A DNA stretch of 64,000 nt, taken from positions 7,006,001 through 7,070,000 of the forward strand of contig NZ_JACHND010000001.1 of the NCBI RefSeq assembly GCF_014205275.1, given 5' to 3'. The notes below the pieces were generated by a model. That model worked only from the letters and a program-made list of their open reading frames with translations. It was not told where the DNA came from and did not search any database. Position numbers and translations under genes: made by a program. The stretch comes from Sphaerisporangium siamense. Its GTDB lineage: Bacteria; Actinomycetota; Actinomycetes; Streptosporangiales; Streptosporangiaceae. Positions 21,688-29,206 of the stretch are shown one piece after another (the stretch's first letter is position 1; each line of letters starts with the position of its first letter).

Positions 21688-21772
21688 AAGAGTCAGGGTG
21701 ATTTGTTGTGCATTGCGGAATCTTATGGTGCAAAGTGGCGTCATCGGCTTTCGTGAGCCTAAGTTGACCTGC

Positions 21773-22597
21773 GTGTTCGATAAGCCGGATCACCGTTCCA
21801 CGACCCCCCTGACCGGCCCCGCCACTCCCGCGCGCAACCAGTCGCTGTCGCTGCGGCGCGCGCTGGCCGTGCTCGACCACGTCCGCGACCACGCCGGCAC
21901 CGGTCAGGGCCTGTCCCTCACCTCGCTGGCCGAGGAGCTCGGGGTTTCCAAGAGCACCGTGCTGCGGCTGACCACCCCGCTCATCGAGGCCAGGCTGCTG
22001 GAACGCGACCGCAGGACCGGCGCCTACCGGCTCGGGCACGGCGCCCTGCTGCTCGGCCAGGCCTACCTCGCCACCCTCGACCTGCGCACCGTCGCCGCCG
22101 AGGAGTCGCACCGGCTGATGACCGAGGTCCGCGAGACCGTCCACCTGGTGGTGTACGACCCGCCGGACGTGGTCTACATCGACAAGGTGGAGAACACCGC
22201 GACCGTGCGCATGGCCTCGCGCATCGGCAGCCGCGTGCCCGCCTACCGCACCGCCGTGGGCAAGGCGATCCTCGCCTGGCAGCCGGAGGCGGACCTGCAG
22301 CAGGTCGTGGCCGCCGGGATGCCCGCCGTCACCCGCTTCACCATCACCGACCCGGCCCACCTGCGCGCCGAACTCAACAGGATCCGCCAGCGCGGCTACG
22401 CGGTGGACGACCGCGAGAACGAGCCCGAGGTGCGCTGCGTGGCCGCCCCGATCTTCGGCCACGGCGACGCGGTCACCGCGGCGATCTCCGTATCCGGCCT
22501 GACCTCGCGGATCACGGCCGCCCGGGTGCGCCACCTCGGGCCGCTGGTGGCCGAGGCGGCGCTGCGCGTCTCCAGGAAGCTGGGCGCCACCCGCTGA
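21773..22597 (+). CDS. IclR family transcriptional regulator
   Basis: A 274-residue regulator with an N-terminal winged helix (LTSLAEELGVSKSTVLRLTTPLIEARLLERD) and a C-terminal IclR effector domain (RETVHLVVYDPPDVVYIDKVE, YRTAVGKAILAW, GYAVDDRENEPEVRCVAAPI). It should sense a sugar or its breakdown product and control the divergent ABC operon. The start is uncertain: GTG 21773 fits the family length best, ATG 21725 would add 16 residues; neither has a strong ribosome site, so a leaderless transcript is possible. Confidence 0.9.
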   Translation: MFDKPDHRSTTPLTGPATPARNQSLSLRRALAVLDHVRDHAGTGQGLSLTSLAEELGVSKSTVLRLTTPLIEARLLERDRRTGAYRLGHGALLLGQAYLATLDLRTVAAEESHRLMTEVRETVHLVVYDPPDVVYIDKVENTATVRMASRIGSRVPAYRTAVGKAILAWQPEADLQQVVAAGMPAVTRFTITDPAHLRAELNRIRQRGYAVDDRENEPEVRCVAAPIFGHGDAVTAAISVSGLTSRITAARVRHLGPLVAEAALRVSRKLGATR

Positions 22598-22609
22598 CCC
22601 CGCGCGGCC

Positions 22610-22649
22610 GCCGATCGAGGCCGGGCAGAGGGGGCCGGCCTCGATCGGC
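22610..22649. terminator. Strong hairpin between iclR-type gene and pimB'
   Basis: A perfect 15-base stem (22610-22624 with 22635-22649) and a 10-base G-rich loop separate two convergent genes; it probably ends transcription in both directions. Confidence 0.75.
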
Positions 22650-22744
22650 CACCCGCGCCCGGCGCGGTCGTGTGCGAGCGTGGGGGAACATGTCGGAGCG
22701 AGTGCACACCCTCGCGATTGACATGTGCGAACGCGATGACCCGG

Positions 22745-23875
22745 TCAGCCGCCGGCCAGCAGCTCGGAGAACCGCGCGGCGACCAGGTCCCAGCGCCACT
22801 CATGCTCGATCCACGCCCGGCCGCGCGCGCCCATCTCGCGGGCCGCGTCCGGGTCCTTGAGCAGGACGGCCAGCGCGCGGGCCACCTGCTCGGGGCGGTC
22901 GCCGTCCACCAGCAGGCCCGTCTCCCCGTCGCGCACCGCGTCCGGCGCCCCGCCCGAGCGGCCCGCGACCACCGGGAGCCCGGTGGCGGACGCCTCCAGG
23001 TAGACGATGCCGAGCCCCTCCACGTCCAGGCCGCGCAGGCGGGTGCGGCAGGGCATGGCGAACACGTCCCCGGCGTCGTAGTAGGCGGGCAGGCTGCTCC
23101 AGGGCACCGGCCCGGTGACGACCACCGAGCCGCCGAGCCCGCGCGCCGCGACCAGCCGCGTCAGGGCGCGCCGCGACGGGCCGCCGCCGACCAGCAGCAG
23201 CACCGCGTCGGGCACGGCGCGCAGCACGGCCGGCCAGCAGCGCACCAGCGTGTCCTGGCCCTTGCGCGGCACCAGCCGCGACACGCACACCACGACGGGC
23301 CTGCCGCCGATGCCGAGCGCGGCGCGCACCCCGGCCCCGCCCGCGCCGGGCCGGAACAGCTCCGTGTCCACGCCCGGGGCCAGCCTGACCAGCCGGGACG
23401 GCGGCACCACCCGGGCCAGCCGCTCCCGCGTGTAGTCGCCGAGGTAGGTGATCGCGTCGGCGTGGCCGCCGATCCTAGCCAGCACGCCGCGCGCCAGCGG
23501 CGTGCCCGCCCAGGCCGCCTCGTGGCCGTGGGTCAGCATGACCACCCTGCGCGCCCCGGCAGCGCGCACCGCGGGGGCCAGCAGGCCGAGCGGGGCCGCG
23601 GCGCCGAACACCACGGTCTCGCACTTCTCCCGCCGCACCAGCTCCGCCGCGCGCCGGGCCACGCCGGGCAGCGGCAGCATCAGCGAGGTGGGGTGGCGCA
23701 CCACGCGGTAGGGGCGGCGCGCGTCGAACTCCTCCCAGCCGGGCCAGCGCGAGGCGTACACGACGGTCGAGCCGGGAGGCCGCCGCTCGGCGAGGGCGTG
23801 CACGAACGCCTGGATGCCCCCCGGGCGCGGCGGGAAGTCGTTGGTGACGATCAGGACGCGGCCCCGCGGGTTCAC
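22745..23875 (-). CDS. pimB: GDP-mannose-dependent PIM alpha-mannosyltransferase PimB'-like
   Basis: A 376-residue GT4 (GT-B fold) glycosyltransferase expected to add mannose to phosphatidylinositol mannoside on the inner membrane face. LIVTNDFPPRPGGIQ, VVFGAAAPLGLLAP, LTHGHEAAWA, LAPGVDTELFRP, CVSRLVPRKGQDTL and DVEGLGIVYLEASATGLPVVAG closely resemble the mycobacterial/corynebacterial PimB' (Rv2188c) as I recall it; the last contains the EX7E-type nucleotide-sugar site. GTG 23875 overlaps the stop of the M48 protease gene by four bases (GTGA). Confidence 0.88.
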   Translation of the reverse strand: MNPRGRVLIVTNDFPPRPGGIQAFVHALAERRPPGSTVVYASRWPGWEEFDARRPYRVVRHPTSLMLPLPGVARRAAELVRREKCETVVFGAAAPLGLLAPAVRAAGARRVVMLTHGHEAAWAGTPLARGVLARIGGHADAITYLGDYTRERLARVVPPSRLVRLAPGVDTELFRPGAGGAGVRAALGIGGRPVVVCVSRLVPRKGQDTLVRCWPAVLRAVPDAVLLLVGGGPSRRALTRLVAARGLGGSVVVTGPVPWSSLPAYYDAGDVFAMPCRTRLRGLDVEGLGIVYLEASATGLPVVAGRSGGAPDAVRDGETGLLVDGDRPEQVARALAVLLKDPDAAREMGARGRAWIEHEWRWDLVAARFSELLAGG

Positions 23876-25158
23876 GGCTCGGGCAGCCCGTTCTTGCGGG
23901 CCCAGGCACGGGCGAGGGCGATGCGCTGCGGGGTCGTGGGGTGGGAGGCGTGCAGCAGGTAGTCCAGGGCGTCCGGCGACAGGTCGGAGAGGTTGGTGAC
24001 GGCCAGCCGCTTCTGCATCGCCACGAACGTCGCCGGGTCGCGGGTGAGGTCGAGCGCGTGGACGTCCGCCCGGGCCTCGACCGCCCGGCTCACCACGTTC
24101 TCCACCGGACCGGCCAGCACGGAGGCGAGCGTGACCAGGCCGAGCAGCAGCCCCACCGACCGGGGGTCGCCCACCGACGGCGTCCCGGCGCGGCGGCGCA
24201 CCGCGGGCGCGCCGGCCACCAGGTACAGCAGGCACGCGCCCGCCGCGGCGCCGAGCCCGCCGACCAGCGTGCCGTACAGCACGTCGTCCTCGCGGGCGTG
24301 GCCGAGCTCGTGCGCGACCACCAGCGCGACCTCCTTCCGCGGAGCGCGCAGCAGCGTGTCGTAGACGACGACGCGCCGGGTCGCGCCGAAGCCGGAGACG
24401 TAGGCGTTGAGCGCGGTGGTCCGGCGGGATGCGTCGGCGACCAGGACGTCACGCACGGGGACGCCGTCGCGGCCGGCCATCGCGATCAGATCGGCGCGCA
24501 GCGGCCCGTGCGGCAGGGGCCTGAAGTCGCTGAACAGCGGCTCCACGACGACGGGGTAGGCGAACGACGCCGCGACGGTGAGGGCGAAGGCCCCCGCGGC
24601 GGCGGGGATCCACCAGCGGGCCCGGAACCGGCGGGCCAGCCACACCACCGCGACGATCATCACGGCGATCAGCACGGTCTGGACGGCGAAGCTCTTCAGC
24701 CGGTCGAGCGACCACCCGGCCCAGCCCTGCGTGGACAGCCCGTACGCGCGCAGGCGGGTCTCGTACCACATGCCGAACGGCCACTTGAGCAGCAGCGTCA
24801 CCGCCGACAGCAGCAGCACCCCGGCCAGGGCGCGCAGCCACCACGGCCCTTTGAGCCGGCCCACCACCCACGCCCCCACCGGGGTGAGGACCAGCGCGCC
24901 CGCCACCAGCAGCGTCACGGCCAGCGACAGGTAGGACGGCGGGCTGACGGCGGCGTCGAAGGCGGCGGCCCGGGAGATCTGCGCGGGGGTGAAGTCGCGG
25001 GCCGGGTCGGGCGGCACGGCCGGGGCGCCGCCCAGGGGGTCCCAGGGCGTCGTGAGCGCGACGACGGCGGCCATGACCGCGCCGAGCGCCACGAGCGCGG
25101 CGCCCGCCGCGCGCACGCGCCTGCCGGGGCGGGTCTCCTCGGTCAGCTCCGCCACCAA
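23872..25158 (-). CDS. M48 family metalloprotease (Ste24-like)
   Basis: A 428-residue membrane zinc protease. Several hydrophobic segments precede the catalytic VVAHELGHARED motif (about residue 283; HExxH), and a downstream EARADVHALDL supplies the third zinc ligand, as in Ste24/CAAX protease 1. SRRTTALNAYVSGFGATRRVVVYDTLL is a typical M48 signature. The overlap with pimB' implies coexpression in envelope work. Bacterial members probably act in membrane protein quality control, since prenylated CAAX proteins are not expected here. Confidence 0.88.
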   Translation of the reverse strand: MVAELTEETRPGRRVRAAGAALVALGAVMAAVVALTTPWDPLGGAPAVPPDPARDFTPAQISRAAAFDAAVSPPSYLSLAVTLLVAGALVLTPVGAWVVGRLKGPWWLRALAGVLLLSAVTLLLKWPFGMWYETRLRAYGLSTQGWAGWSLDRLKSFAVQTVLIAVMIVAVVWLARRFRARWWIPAAAGAFALTVAASFAYPVVVEPLFSDFRPLPHGPLRADLIAMAGRDGVPVRDVLVADASRRTTALNAYVSGFGATRRVVVYDTLLRAPRKEVALVVAHELGHAREDDVLYGTLVGGLGAAAGACLLYLVAGAPAVRRRAGTPSVGDPRSVGLLLGLVTLASVLAGPVENVVSRAVEARADVHALDLTRDPATFVAMQKRLAVTNLSDLSPDALDYLLHASHPTTPQRIALARAWARKNGLPEP

Positions 25159-25219
25159 TACCAGCCTTTCTCCCGTGCCCCGCGGTCACGGCCCCTGGCG
25201 CGGCGCCTGCGACGGGCGG

Positions 25220-26113
25220 TCACGACAGCTCCGCCACCACGTAGGCGCGCCAGGCGGCGGTGAACCGCTCCGCGCTCACTCCGAGCACGCGGGGAAGCGC
25301 GCCCGGCGCGCCGCCCCCGCTGAACTCACGGTAGAGGGCGACAAGGGCCCGCTCACCGTAACGGGCCACGACATACCGGCAGGCGAGCCACGCCTCCTCG
25401 TACGCCTGCGCCAGGCGCGGCGATCCCGGGGCGAAGGCGTCCGGGCCCGGCAGCGCGACCGGGCGCCGGCCCGCGCGGACCTCGGCGGCCAGCTCGGCGG
25501 CGGCCGTCGGCACCGGGATGCCCGAGTCCAGGTAGCCGACGTAGTCGGCGAAGCCTTCCACGAGCCACTTCGGCGTGCGGGCGTCCGTGGCCGCGCCGGT
25601 GGCGAGGTGGGTGAGCTCGTGGGCCAGGACGACGTCGCGCCCGGCGTCGCTGAGCCGGGCGTACGCGGCGGGCTCGACGATCACGCGGTCCGCCGCCGCG
25701 ACCGCGGCGAGCCCGCGCACCGAGGCGGGCACGGCGAGCGCGGCGGCCTGCGCGGTGGTGCCGGGCAGCAGTACCAGCGGCCGCACCGGCCCGCCCAGTC
25801 GCGCCACGGCACGCGCGGCCCGGTCGGCCCCGCGGGCCAGGTCGGCCGTCTCGGCGGCGCCCGCCCGTGCCGCGGCGAGCACTACGGCGCGCTCCCCCGT
25901 GACGATCCTCGCCCCCGCCCAGATCTCCGGGCGCCCGGCCACCGCGGCCCGCGCGAGGCTCTCCGGGTCGGGAGTGGCGGCGGGCGGGGCCGCGAGGACG
26001 GCCGAGGCCCCGGGCGCGGCCGGGAGGGCGCCCCAGAGCGCCGGAGCGGCCGTCGGCGCGCTCAGGGCCGCCAGCAGGCCCGCCAGTGAGGCCCCCAGCC
26101 GGACGACGCGCAT
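25220..26113 (-). CDS. Secreted HExxH metallopeptidase (MA clan)
   Basis: A 297-residue exported protein: signal peptide (MRVVRLGASLAGLLAALSAPTAA), an Ala-rich region, then DVVLAHELTHLATG (HExxH, about residue 163) and KWLVEGFADYVGY, where the Glu of EGFADY is the third zinc ligand of gluzincins. The C-terminal helical region (YEEAWLACRYVVARYGERALVALYREF) matches peptidase MA-like proteins. It follows the M48 gene's strand and is 61 bases upstream of it. Substrate unknown, presumably extracellular. Confidence 0.82.
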   Translation of the reverse strand: MRVVRLGASLAGLLAALSAPTAAPALWGALPAAPGASAVLAAPPAATPDPESLARAAVAGRPEIWAGARIVTGERAVVLAAARAGAAETADLARGADRAARAVARLGGPVRPLVLLPGTTAQAAALAVPASVRGLAAVAAADRVIVEPAAYARLSDAGRDVVLAHELTHLATGAATDARTPKWLVEGFADYVGYLDSGIPVPTAAAELAAEVRAGRRPVALPGPDAFAPGSPRLAQAYEEAWLACRYVVARYGERALVALYREFSGGGAPGALPRVLGVSAERFTAAWRAYVVAELS

Positions 26114-26400
26114 GCGGGCAATCTACCGGGCGCCCCGCCCCTGAAACGCGCCCCCGAGGGCGCGGCTCCGGGACGGGGTGAGGCACGCGCGACGGCGGGA
26201 ACACTCCCTGTGGGCACGTCCTCGTCCTCGGAGGCGCGATCTGACGGGCGTGCCGGGCAGTCCTGGACGGCCGGAAGCCGCCCGGGCCGGGAAGGGCCCC
26301 GGCGGATCGCCTGAGGCGTCCGGCCGTGCACGCCTGACGGCTGCGGATCATCGACCACATTCCGCGTCAGGGGGCGCGTCACGACCCGTGGAGGCCGGCC
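26114..26400. other. Divergent spacer before the CHAP gene
   Basis: No gene is visible. The CHAP gene start is supported by GTGGAGG at 26388-26394. Several short GC-rich inverted repeats are present, but none is convincing as a specific element. Confidence 0.4.
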
Positions 26401-27273
26401 ATGAGCAAGGCCAAGATCAAAACGGAGTACGAGCTCGTACAGGAGAACGTCGACCAGCCCCCGTGGGGGCCCACCGAGCCGGACGAGGAGGAGGTCCTCA
26501 TCGGTCTCGGCTACCACCTCAACGAGGAGACCGGCGTCTACGAAGGCTTGCCGAGGACCATGGTCACGGAGGCCGAGAGGATGCTCCAGGAGGCCCGCAT
26601 GGACCTCGGGATGAGCGGCCGTCCGAACCAGATCACCGAGGACTACGCCTCGCGCAACGGCTCGGAGTTCCTGACGGCCCACTGGTGTGACATGGCGGTC
26701 ACCCACTGGGCCCGGGAGTCCGGCAACAGGAAGGCGGTGCTGCCGGAGGGCGACCGGGCGTACACCGTCTGGCACGCCGAGGACGGCCTGCGGCTCGGCC
26801 GCTGGCACACGGGCACGGTGGCCCAGATCAAGGAGCACGCCCGCCCGGGGGCGATCATGTTCGTCGACCACCAGGGATCGAACGACATCGGCGCGATCGA
26901 CCACGTGGGCGTGGTGGAGGTCAACCTGGGCGACGGCCGCCTGCAGACCATCGAGGGCAACGTGAGCGACAGGTGCGTCCGCACCGTGCGCGGCGCGGCC
27001 GACATCGCCGGATTCTGGAATCCCGCCTACAACTGGACGGAGGCCATGGTGGAGAAGCTTCCGACGCTCCACGAGGGCGACCACGGCAAGCACGTGCGGA
27101 CGATGCATCACCTGATGCTGGCCCGGGACACCACGGGGCTGGAGGGCCTCGGGGACGACGCCTTCACCGCGGAGCACGCGGCCGGCATCCGCCGGCTGCA
27201 GCAGGCCGCGGGCGTCGAGGTCGACGCGATCGTCGGCCCTGAGACCTGGAGCGTGCTGCTCGCGGTCCGGTAG
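26401..27273 (+). CDS. CHAP amidase / peptidoglycan-binding protein without signal peptide
   Basis: A 290-residue endolysin-like protein. Residues ~60-215 form a CHAP domain: the nucleophile Cys96 (AHWCDMAVTHWAR), His168 (GAIDHVGVVE) and EGNVSDR downstream. Residues ~215-290 are a PG_binding_1 module (LHEGDHGKHVRTMHHLM ... GVEVDAIVGPETWSVLL). The N-terminus (MSKAKIKTEYELVQENVDQP) is hydrophilic with no signal peptide, as in phage endolysins or cargo of contractile particles. No holin or phage gene is adjacent. Start ATG 26401 follows GTGGAGG. It could cleave stem-peptide or cross-bridge bonds. Confidence 0.85.
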   Translation: MSKAKIKTEYELVQENVDQPPWGPTEPDEEEVLIGLGYHLNEETGVYEGLPRTMVTEAERMLQEARMDLGMSGRPNQITEDYASRNGSEFLTAHWCDMAVTHWARESGNRKAVLPEGDRAYTVWHAEDGLRLGRWHTGTVAQIKEHARPGAIMFVDHQGSNDIGAIDHVGVVEVNLGDGRLQTIEGNVSDRCVRTVRGAADIAGFWNPAYNWTEAMVEKLPTLHEGDHGKHVRTMHHLMLARDTTGLEGLGDDAFTAEHAAGIRRLQQAAGVEVDAIVGPETWSVLLAVR

Positions 27274-27304
27274 GGCCGCCGGGCGTCGCGTGCGCCGGGA
27301 ACGC

Positions 27305-27348
27305 GAAGGCCCCGTCCGCCCGCGAGGGGTGAGGGGGACGGGGCCTTC
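27305..27348. terminator. Bidirectional terminator between CHAP gene and NlpC/P60 gene
   Basis: GAAGGCCCCGTCC (27305-27317) pairs perfectly with GGACGGGGCCTTC (27336-27348), an 18-base loop, between convergent genes. Confidence 0.75.
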
Positions 27349-27380
27349 GGTCCGGTGCGCTCAGCGCGGGCCCGGACCGG

Positions 27381-28025
27381 TCACGCGCCGGGGCGGACGG
27401 CTCCGACGAAGCTGCCCTTGCGGTAGCCGTTGAGCTTGTCGATCCGCACCCGCGAGCCGCTGTTCGGGGAGTGGATCATCTTGCCGTGGCCGACGTACAT
27501 GCCGACGTGGCCGAGGCCGCGGAAGAACATCAGGTCGCCCGGCTGGAGGTGCTTCCACGAGACCTTCTTGCGCACCGCGCGGTACTGCGCGCCGGTGACA
27601 CGGGGCAGCTTGACCCCGGCCTTGCGCCAGGAGTACAGGACCAGACCCGAGCAGTCGAACGCGCCGGGGCCGGTGGCGCCCCAGCGGTAGGGGTCGCCGA
27701 TCTGCCTCTTGGCCACGGCCACGGCGGTGCGCGCCTTGACGCGCTGCCGTGCGGCCTTGCTCAGCTTGGTCTTCTTGGTCTTCTTGGTCTTCGACGTCTT
27801 CGCGGCCGTGGAGCCCGTGGTGGTCGCCGCCGACTCGCTCTGGGTGGTCGCCGCGGGTTCCGCCGAGGCCACCGGGGGAACGACGGGAGTGACCGGCGTG
27901 GCGGCGTCCGCCGCCGGCACCTGCAGGGTCGCCAGGGCGACGGAGGCCGTCACGGTCAGGACGGCGCCGCCGAGGGAGAACCTGGCGATTCGGGGCAGGC
28001 GGGGGCTAGGGGTGGTGCTGGACAG
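27381..28025 (-). CDS. Secreted NlpC/P60 endopeptidase under c-di-AMP riboswitch; probable CTG start
   Basis: A 214-residue wall hydrolase expected to cut D-Glu-mDAP bonds in peptidoglycan stem peptides. The NlpC/P60 domain holds AFDCSGLVLYSW (Cys125 in this numbering), GDLMFFRGLGHVGMYVG (His) and KMIHSPNSG. A Thr/Lys-rich linker (KTSKTKKTKKTK) precedes it. The first ATG/GTG/TTG in frame, the GTG at 27953, would cut the signal peptide in half. A CTG at 28025 lies five bases after AGGAG and gives a complete signal peptide (SPRLPRIARF, then a hydrophobic core ending VPAADA); a TAA lies 13 codons above it with no standard start between. If CTG is wrong, a sequencing error is the likeliest alternative. 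Confidence 0.85.
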   Translation of the reverse strand: MSSTTPSPRLPRIARFSLGGAVLTVTASVALATLQVPAADAATPVTPVVPPVASAEPAATTQSESAATTTGSTAAKTSKTKKTKKTKLSKAARQRVKARTAVAVAKRQIGDPYRWGATGPGAFDCSGLVLYSWRKAGVKLPRVTGAQYRAVRKKVSWKHLQPGDLMFFRGLGHVGMYVGHGKMIHSPNSGSRVRIDKLNGYRKGSFVGAVRPGA

Positions 28026-28030
28026 GATCG

Positions 28031-28035
28031 CTCCT
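28031..28035 (-). promoter_or_regulatory. Ribosome binding site AGGAG deciding a CTG start
   Basis: AGGAG on the minus strand lies five bases before CTG (28025-28023). No ATG, GTG or TTG lies between the upstream in-frame TAA and this point. Confidence 0.65.
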
Positions 28036-28051
28036 AGAATCTTCCACTTAC

Positions 28052-28190
28052 GCCTACCGGGTTAGCTGACGGATTCGGGCATGGAAGCAGCCCTACGGCG
28101 CGCGGGGCGCCGATTCACCCCCGGCCTTCCGGCTGGAAGGCCAATTGGGTCCCCGGCTCCGTGCTCCTTGCCGCACGGATTCGGCAGGCC
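28052..28190 (-). promoter_or_regulatory. ydaO/yuaA-type c-di-AMP riboswitch
   Basis: On the minus strand the leader contains the conserved blocks of the c-di-AMP riboswitch in order: a CCGTGC/GCACGG hairpin, GGAGCCGGGGACCCAATTGG, GGGGGTGAATC, GTAGGG and CCGAATCCGTCAGCTAACCC, with GCCTGCCG at the 5' side closing on CGGTAGGC at the 3' side. It ends about 25 bases before the NlpC/P60 start. In Streptomyces such riboswitches sit before rpf and NlpC/P60-type genes and turn them off when c-di-AMP is high. Confidence 0.93.
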
Positions 28191-28367
28191 GCCGCGGTGT
28201 GGGTTCCTTGTGGGGTTCCCGGTTTCGCCGGCATGTGCCGGCGACGACGGCCGAATGGATGGGTGGTACGTCGGCCGATCTTGCGGACCGGCCCTCGTTC
28301 GCGACGGCATGGCGTTGCTCGCCGCGGCCCAGAAGCTACACAGATTGCGAAATTCCAGCAAAGGGTG

Positions 28368-28373
28368 GGTCAA
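28368..28373 (-). promoter_or_regulatory. Possible -35 box of the riboswitch transcript
   Basis: TTGACC on the minus strand between the riboswitch and the Crp-like site. No good -10 box is seen at the ideal distance, so the promoter remains uncertain. Confidence 0.25.
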
Positions 28374-28442
28374 CGAAACGTAGATCATTACGACTGATCA
28401 CTAACCGATAACGCCTGCATATCAATGCCCTCTGTTACCCGA

Positions 28443-28460
28443 ATGTGATTCCTCTCACAT
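28443..28460. promoter_or_regulatory. Perfect Crp-type operator
   Basis: ATGTGA-TTCCTC-TCACAT is a perfect inverted repeat and matches the Crp consensus TGTGA-N6-TCACA exactly. It lies in the divergent region between the riboswitch-controlled NlpC/P60 gene and the ArsR-type/MFS pair. A cAMP-binding Crp/GlxR-type regulator is the obvious candidate. Confidence 0.75.
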
Positions 28461-28483
28461 AGCCGGAAACATGGCCCGCCCTT

Positions 28484-28510
28484 CGTCACATCCGTCACAT
28501 CCGTCACACA
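28484..28510. repeat. 9-bp direct repeat x3, each with a TGTGA half-site
   Basis: CGTCACATC, CGTCACATC and CGTCACACA follow one another (28484, 28493, 28502). On the minus strand each reads TGTGACG, a Crp half-site, 24 bases from the perfect palindrome. Confidence 0.7.
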
Positions 28511-28541
28511 AGTCTTGATCTTGGACGGGCCGGATCGGCGG

Positions 28542-28570
28542 TTGCGGGCCTCTCCAGAGATGTCAATATG
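28542..28570 (+). promoter_or_regulatory. Candidate promoter of the ArsR-type/MFS operon
   Basis: TTGCGG (28542-28547), 17-base spacer, AATATG (28565-28570); the transcript would start near 28577, about 55 bases before the ATG at 28631. Confidence 0.4.
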
Positions 28571-28630
28571 CAAGAGTTCTTTAGCAATGTCTGTTGCGCA
28601 AGGCATGTTGCTCATGCCAGCGTGGGGCCC

Positions 28631-29206
28631 ATGGAGAACGAGAACGTCCGGCAGATCACCGACTCGCGCGTGCTGGCCGCCCTGGCCCATCCCCTGCGGC
28701 GCCGTCTCATGGACGCGCTCAAGGTCTACGGGCCCTGCACCGCCAGCATGCTGGCCGAGCACACCGGCCAGGCCGTGGCCAACGTCAGCCACCACCTGCG
28801 GGTCCTCGCCTCGGGCGAACTGGTCGAGGAGGCCCCCGAGCTGGCCCGCGACCGGCGTGAGCGCTGGTGGCGCCTGGTGTCGGCCTCGCTCCGGTGGTCC
28901 ACCCGCGACTTCGAGTCCGACCCCGCCTCCGCCGCCGTGGCCGGCGCCGCCGAATCGCTCAACCTGGACCACCACGTGGCCATCGTCCGCGCCTACTACG
29001 CCATGACCGAGGACGAGCGCGCGGCCTGGGACAACGCGCCGTTCTCCGCCGACAAGTGGCTGCGGCTGACGCCCGCCGAGCTCGCCGAGGTGAGCCGGGA
29101 GGTCGTCGCCCTGTTCGACCGCTGGGCGGCCCGTGACGTCCCCGACGACGGCGCCTCCAGGGACCCGGTGTTCCTGTTCGCCTTCGGCGTCCCGGGGCGT
29201 CCATGA
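28631..29206 (+). CDS. ArsR-like winged-helix regulator
   Basis: A 191-residue repressor-type protein. Residues ~10-85 form a winged helix of the ArsR/HTH_20 kind (LAALAHPLRRRLMDALKVYGPCTASMLAEHTGQAVANVSHHLRVLASGELVEEA); the rest is a helical domain for effector binding or dimerisation with no recognised motif. No metal-binding cysteine pair typical of ArsR/SmtB is present. The frame is open to 28568, but the ATG at 28631 places the HTH at its usual distance from the N-terminus. The stop overlaps the MFS start by four bases, so it very likely regulates that exporter. Confidence 0.85.
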   Translation: MENENVRQITDSRVLAALAHPLRRRLMDALKVYGPCTASMLAEHTGQAVANVSHHLRVLASGELVEEAPELARDRRERWWRLVSASLRWSTRDFESDPASAAVAGAAESLNLDHHVAIVRAYYAMTEDERAAWDNAPFSADKWLRLTPAELAEVSREVVALFDRWAARDVPDDGASRDPVFLFAFGVPGRP

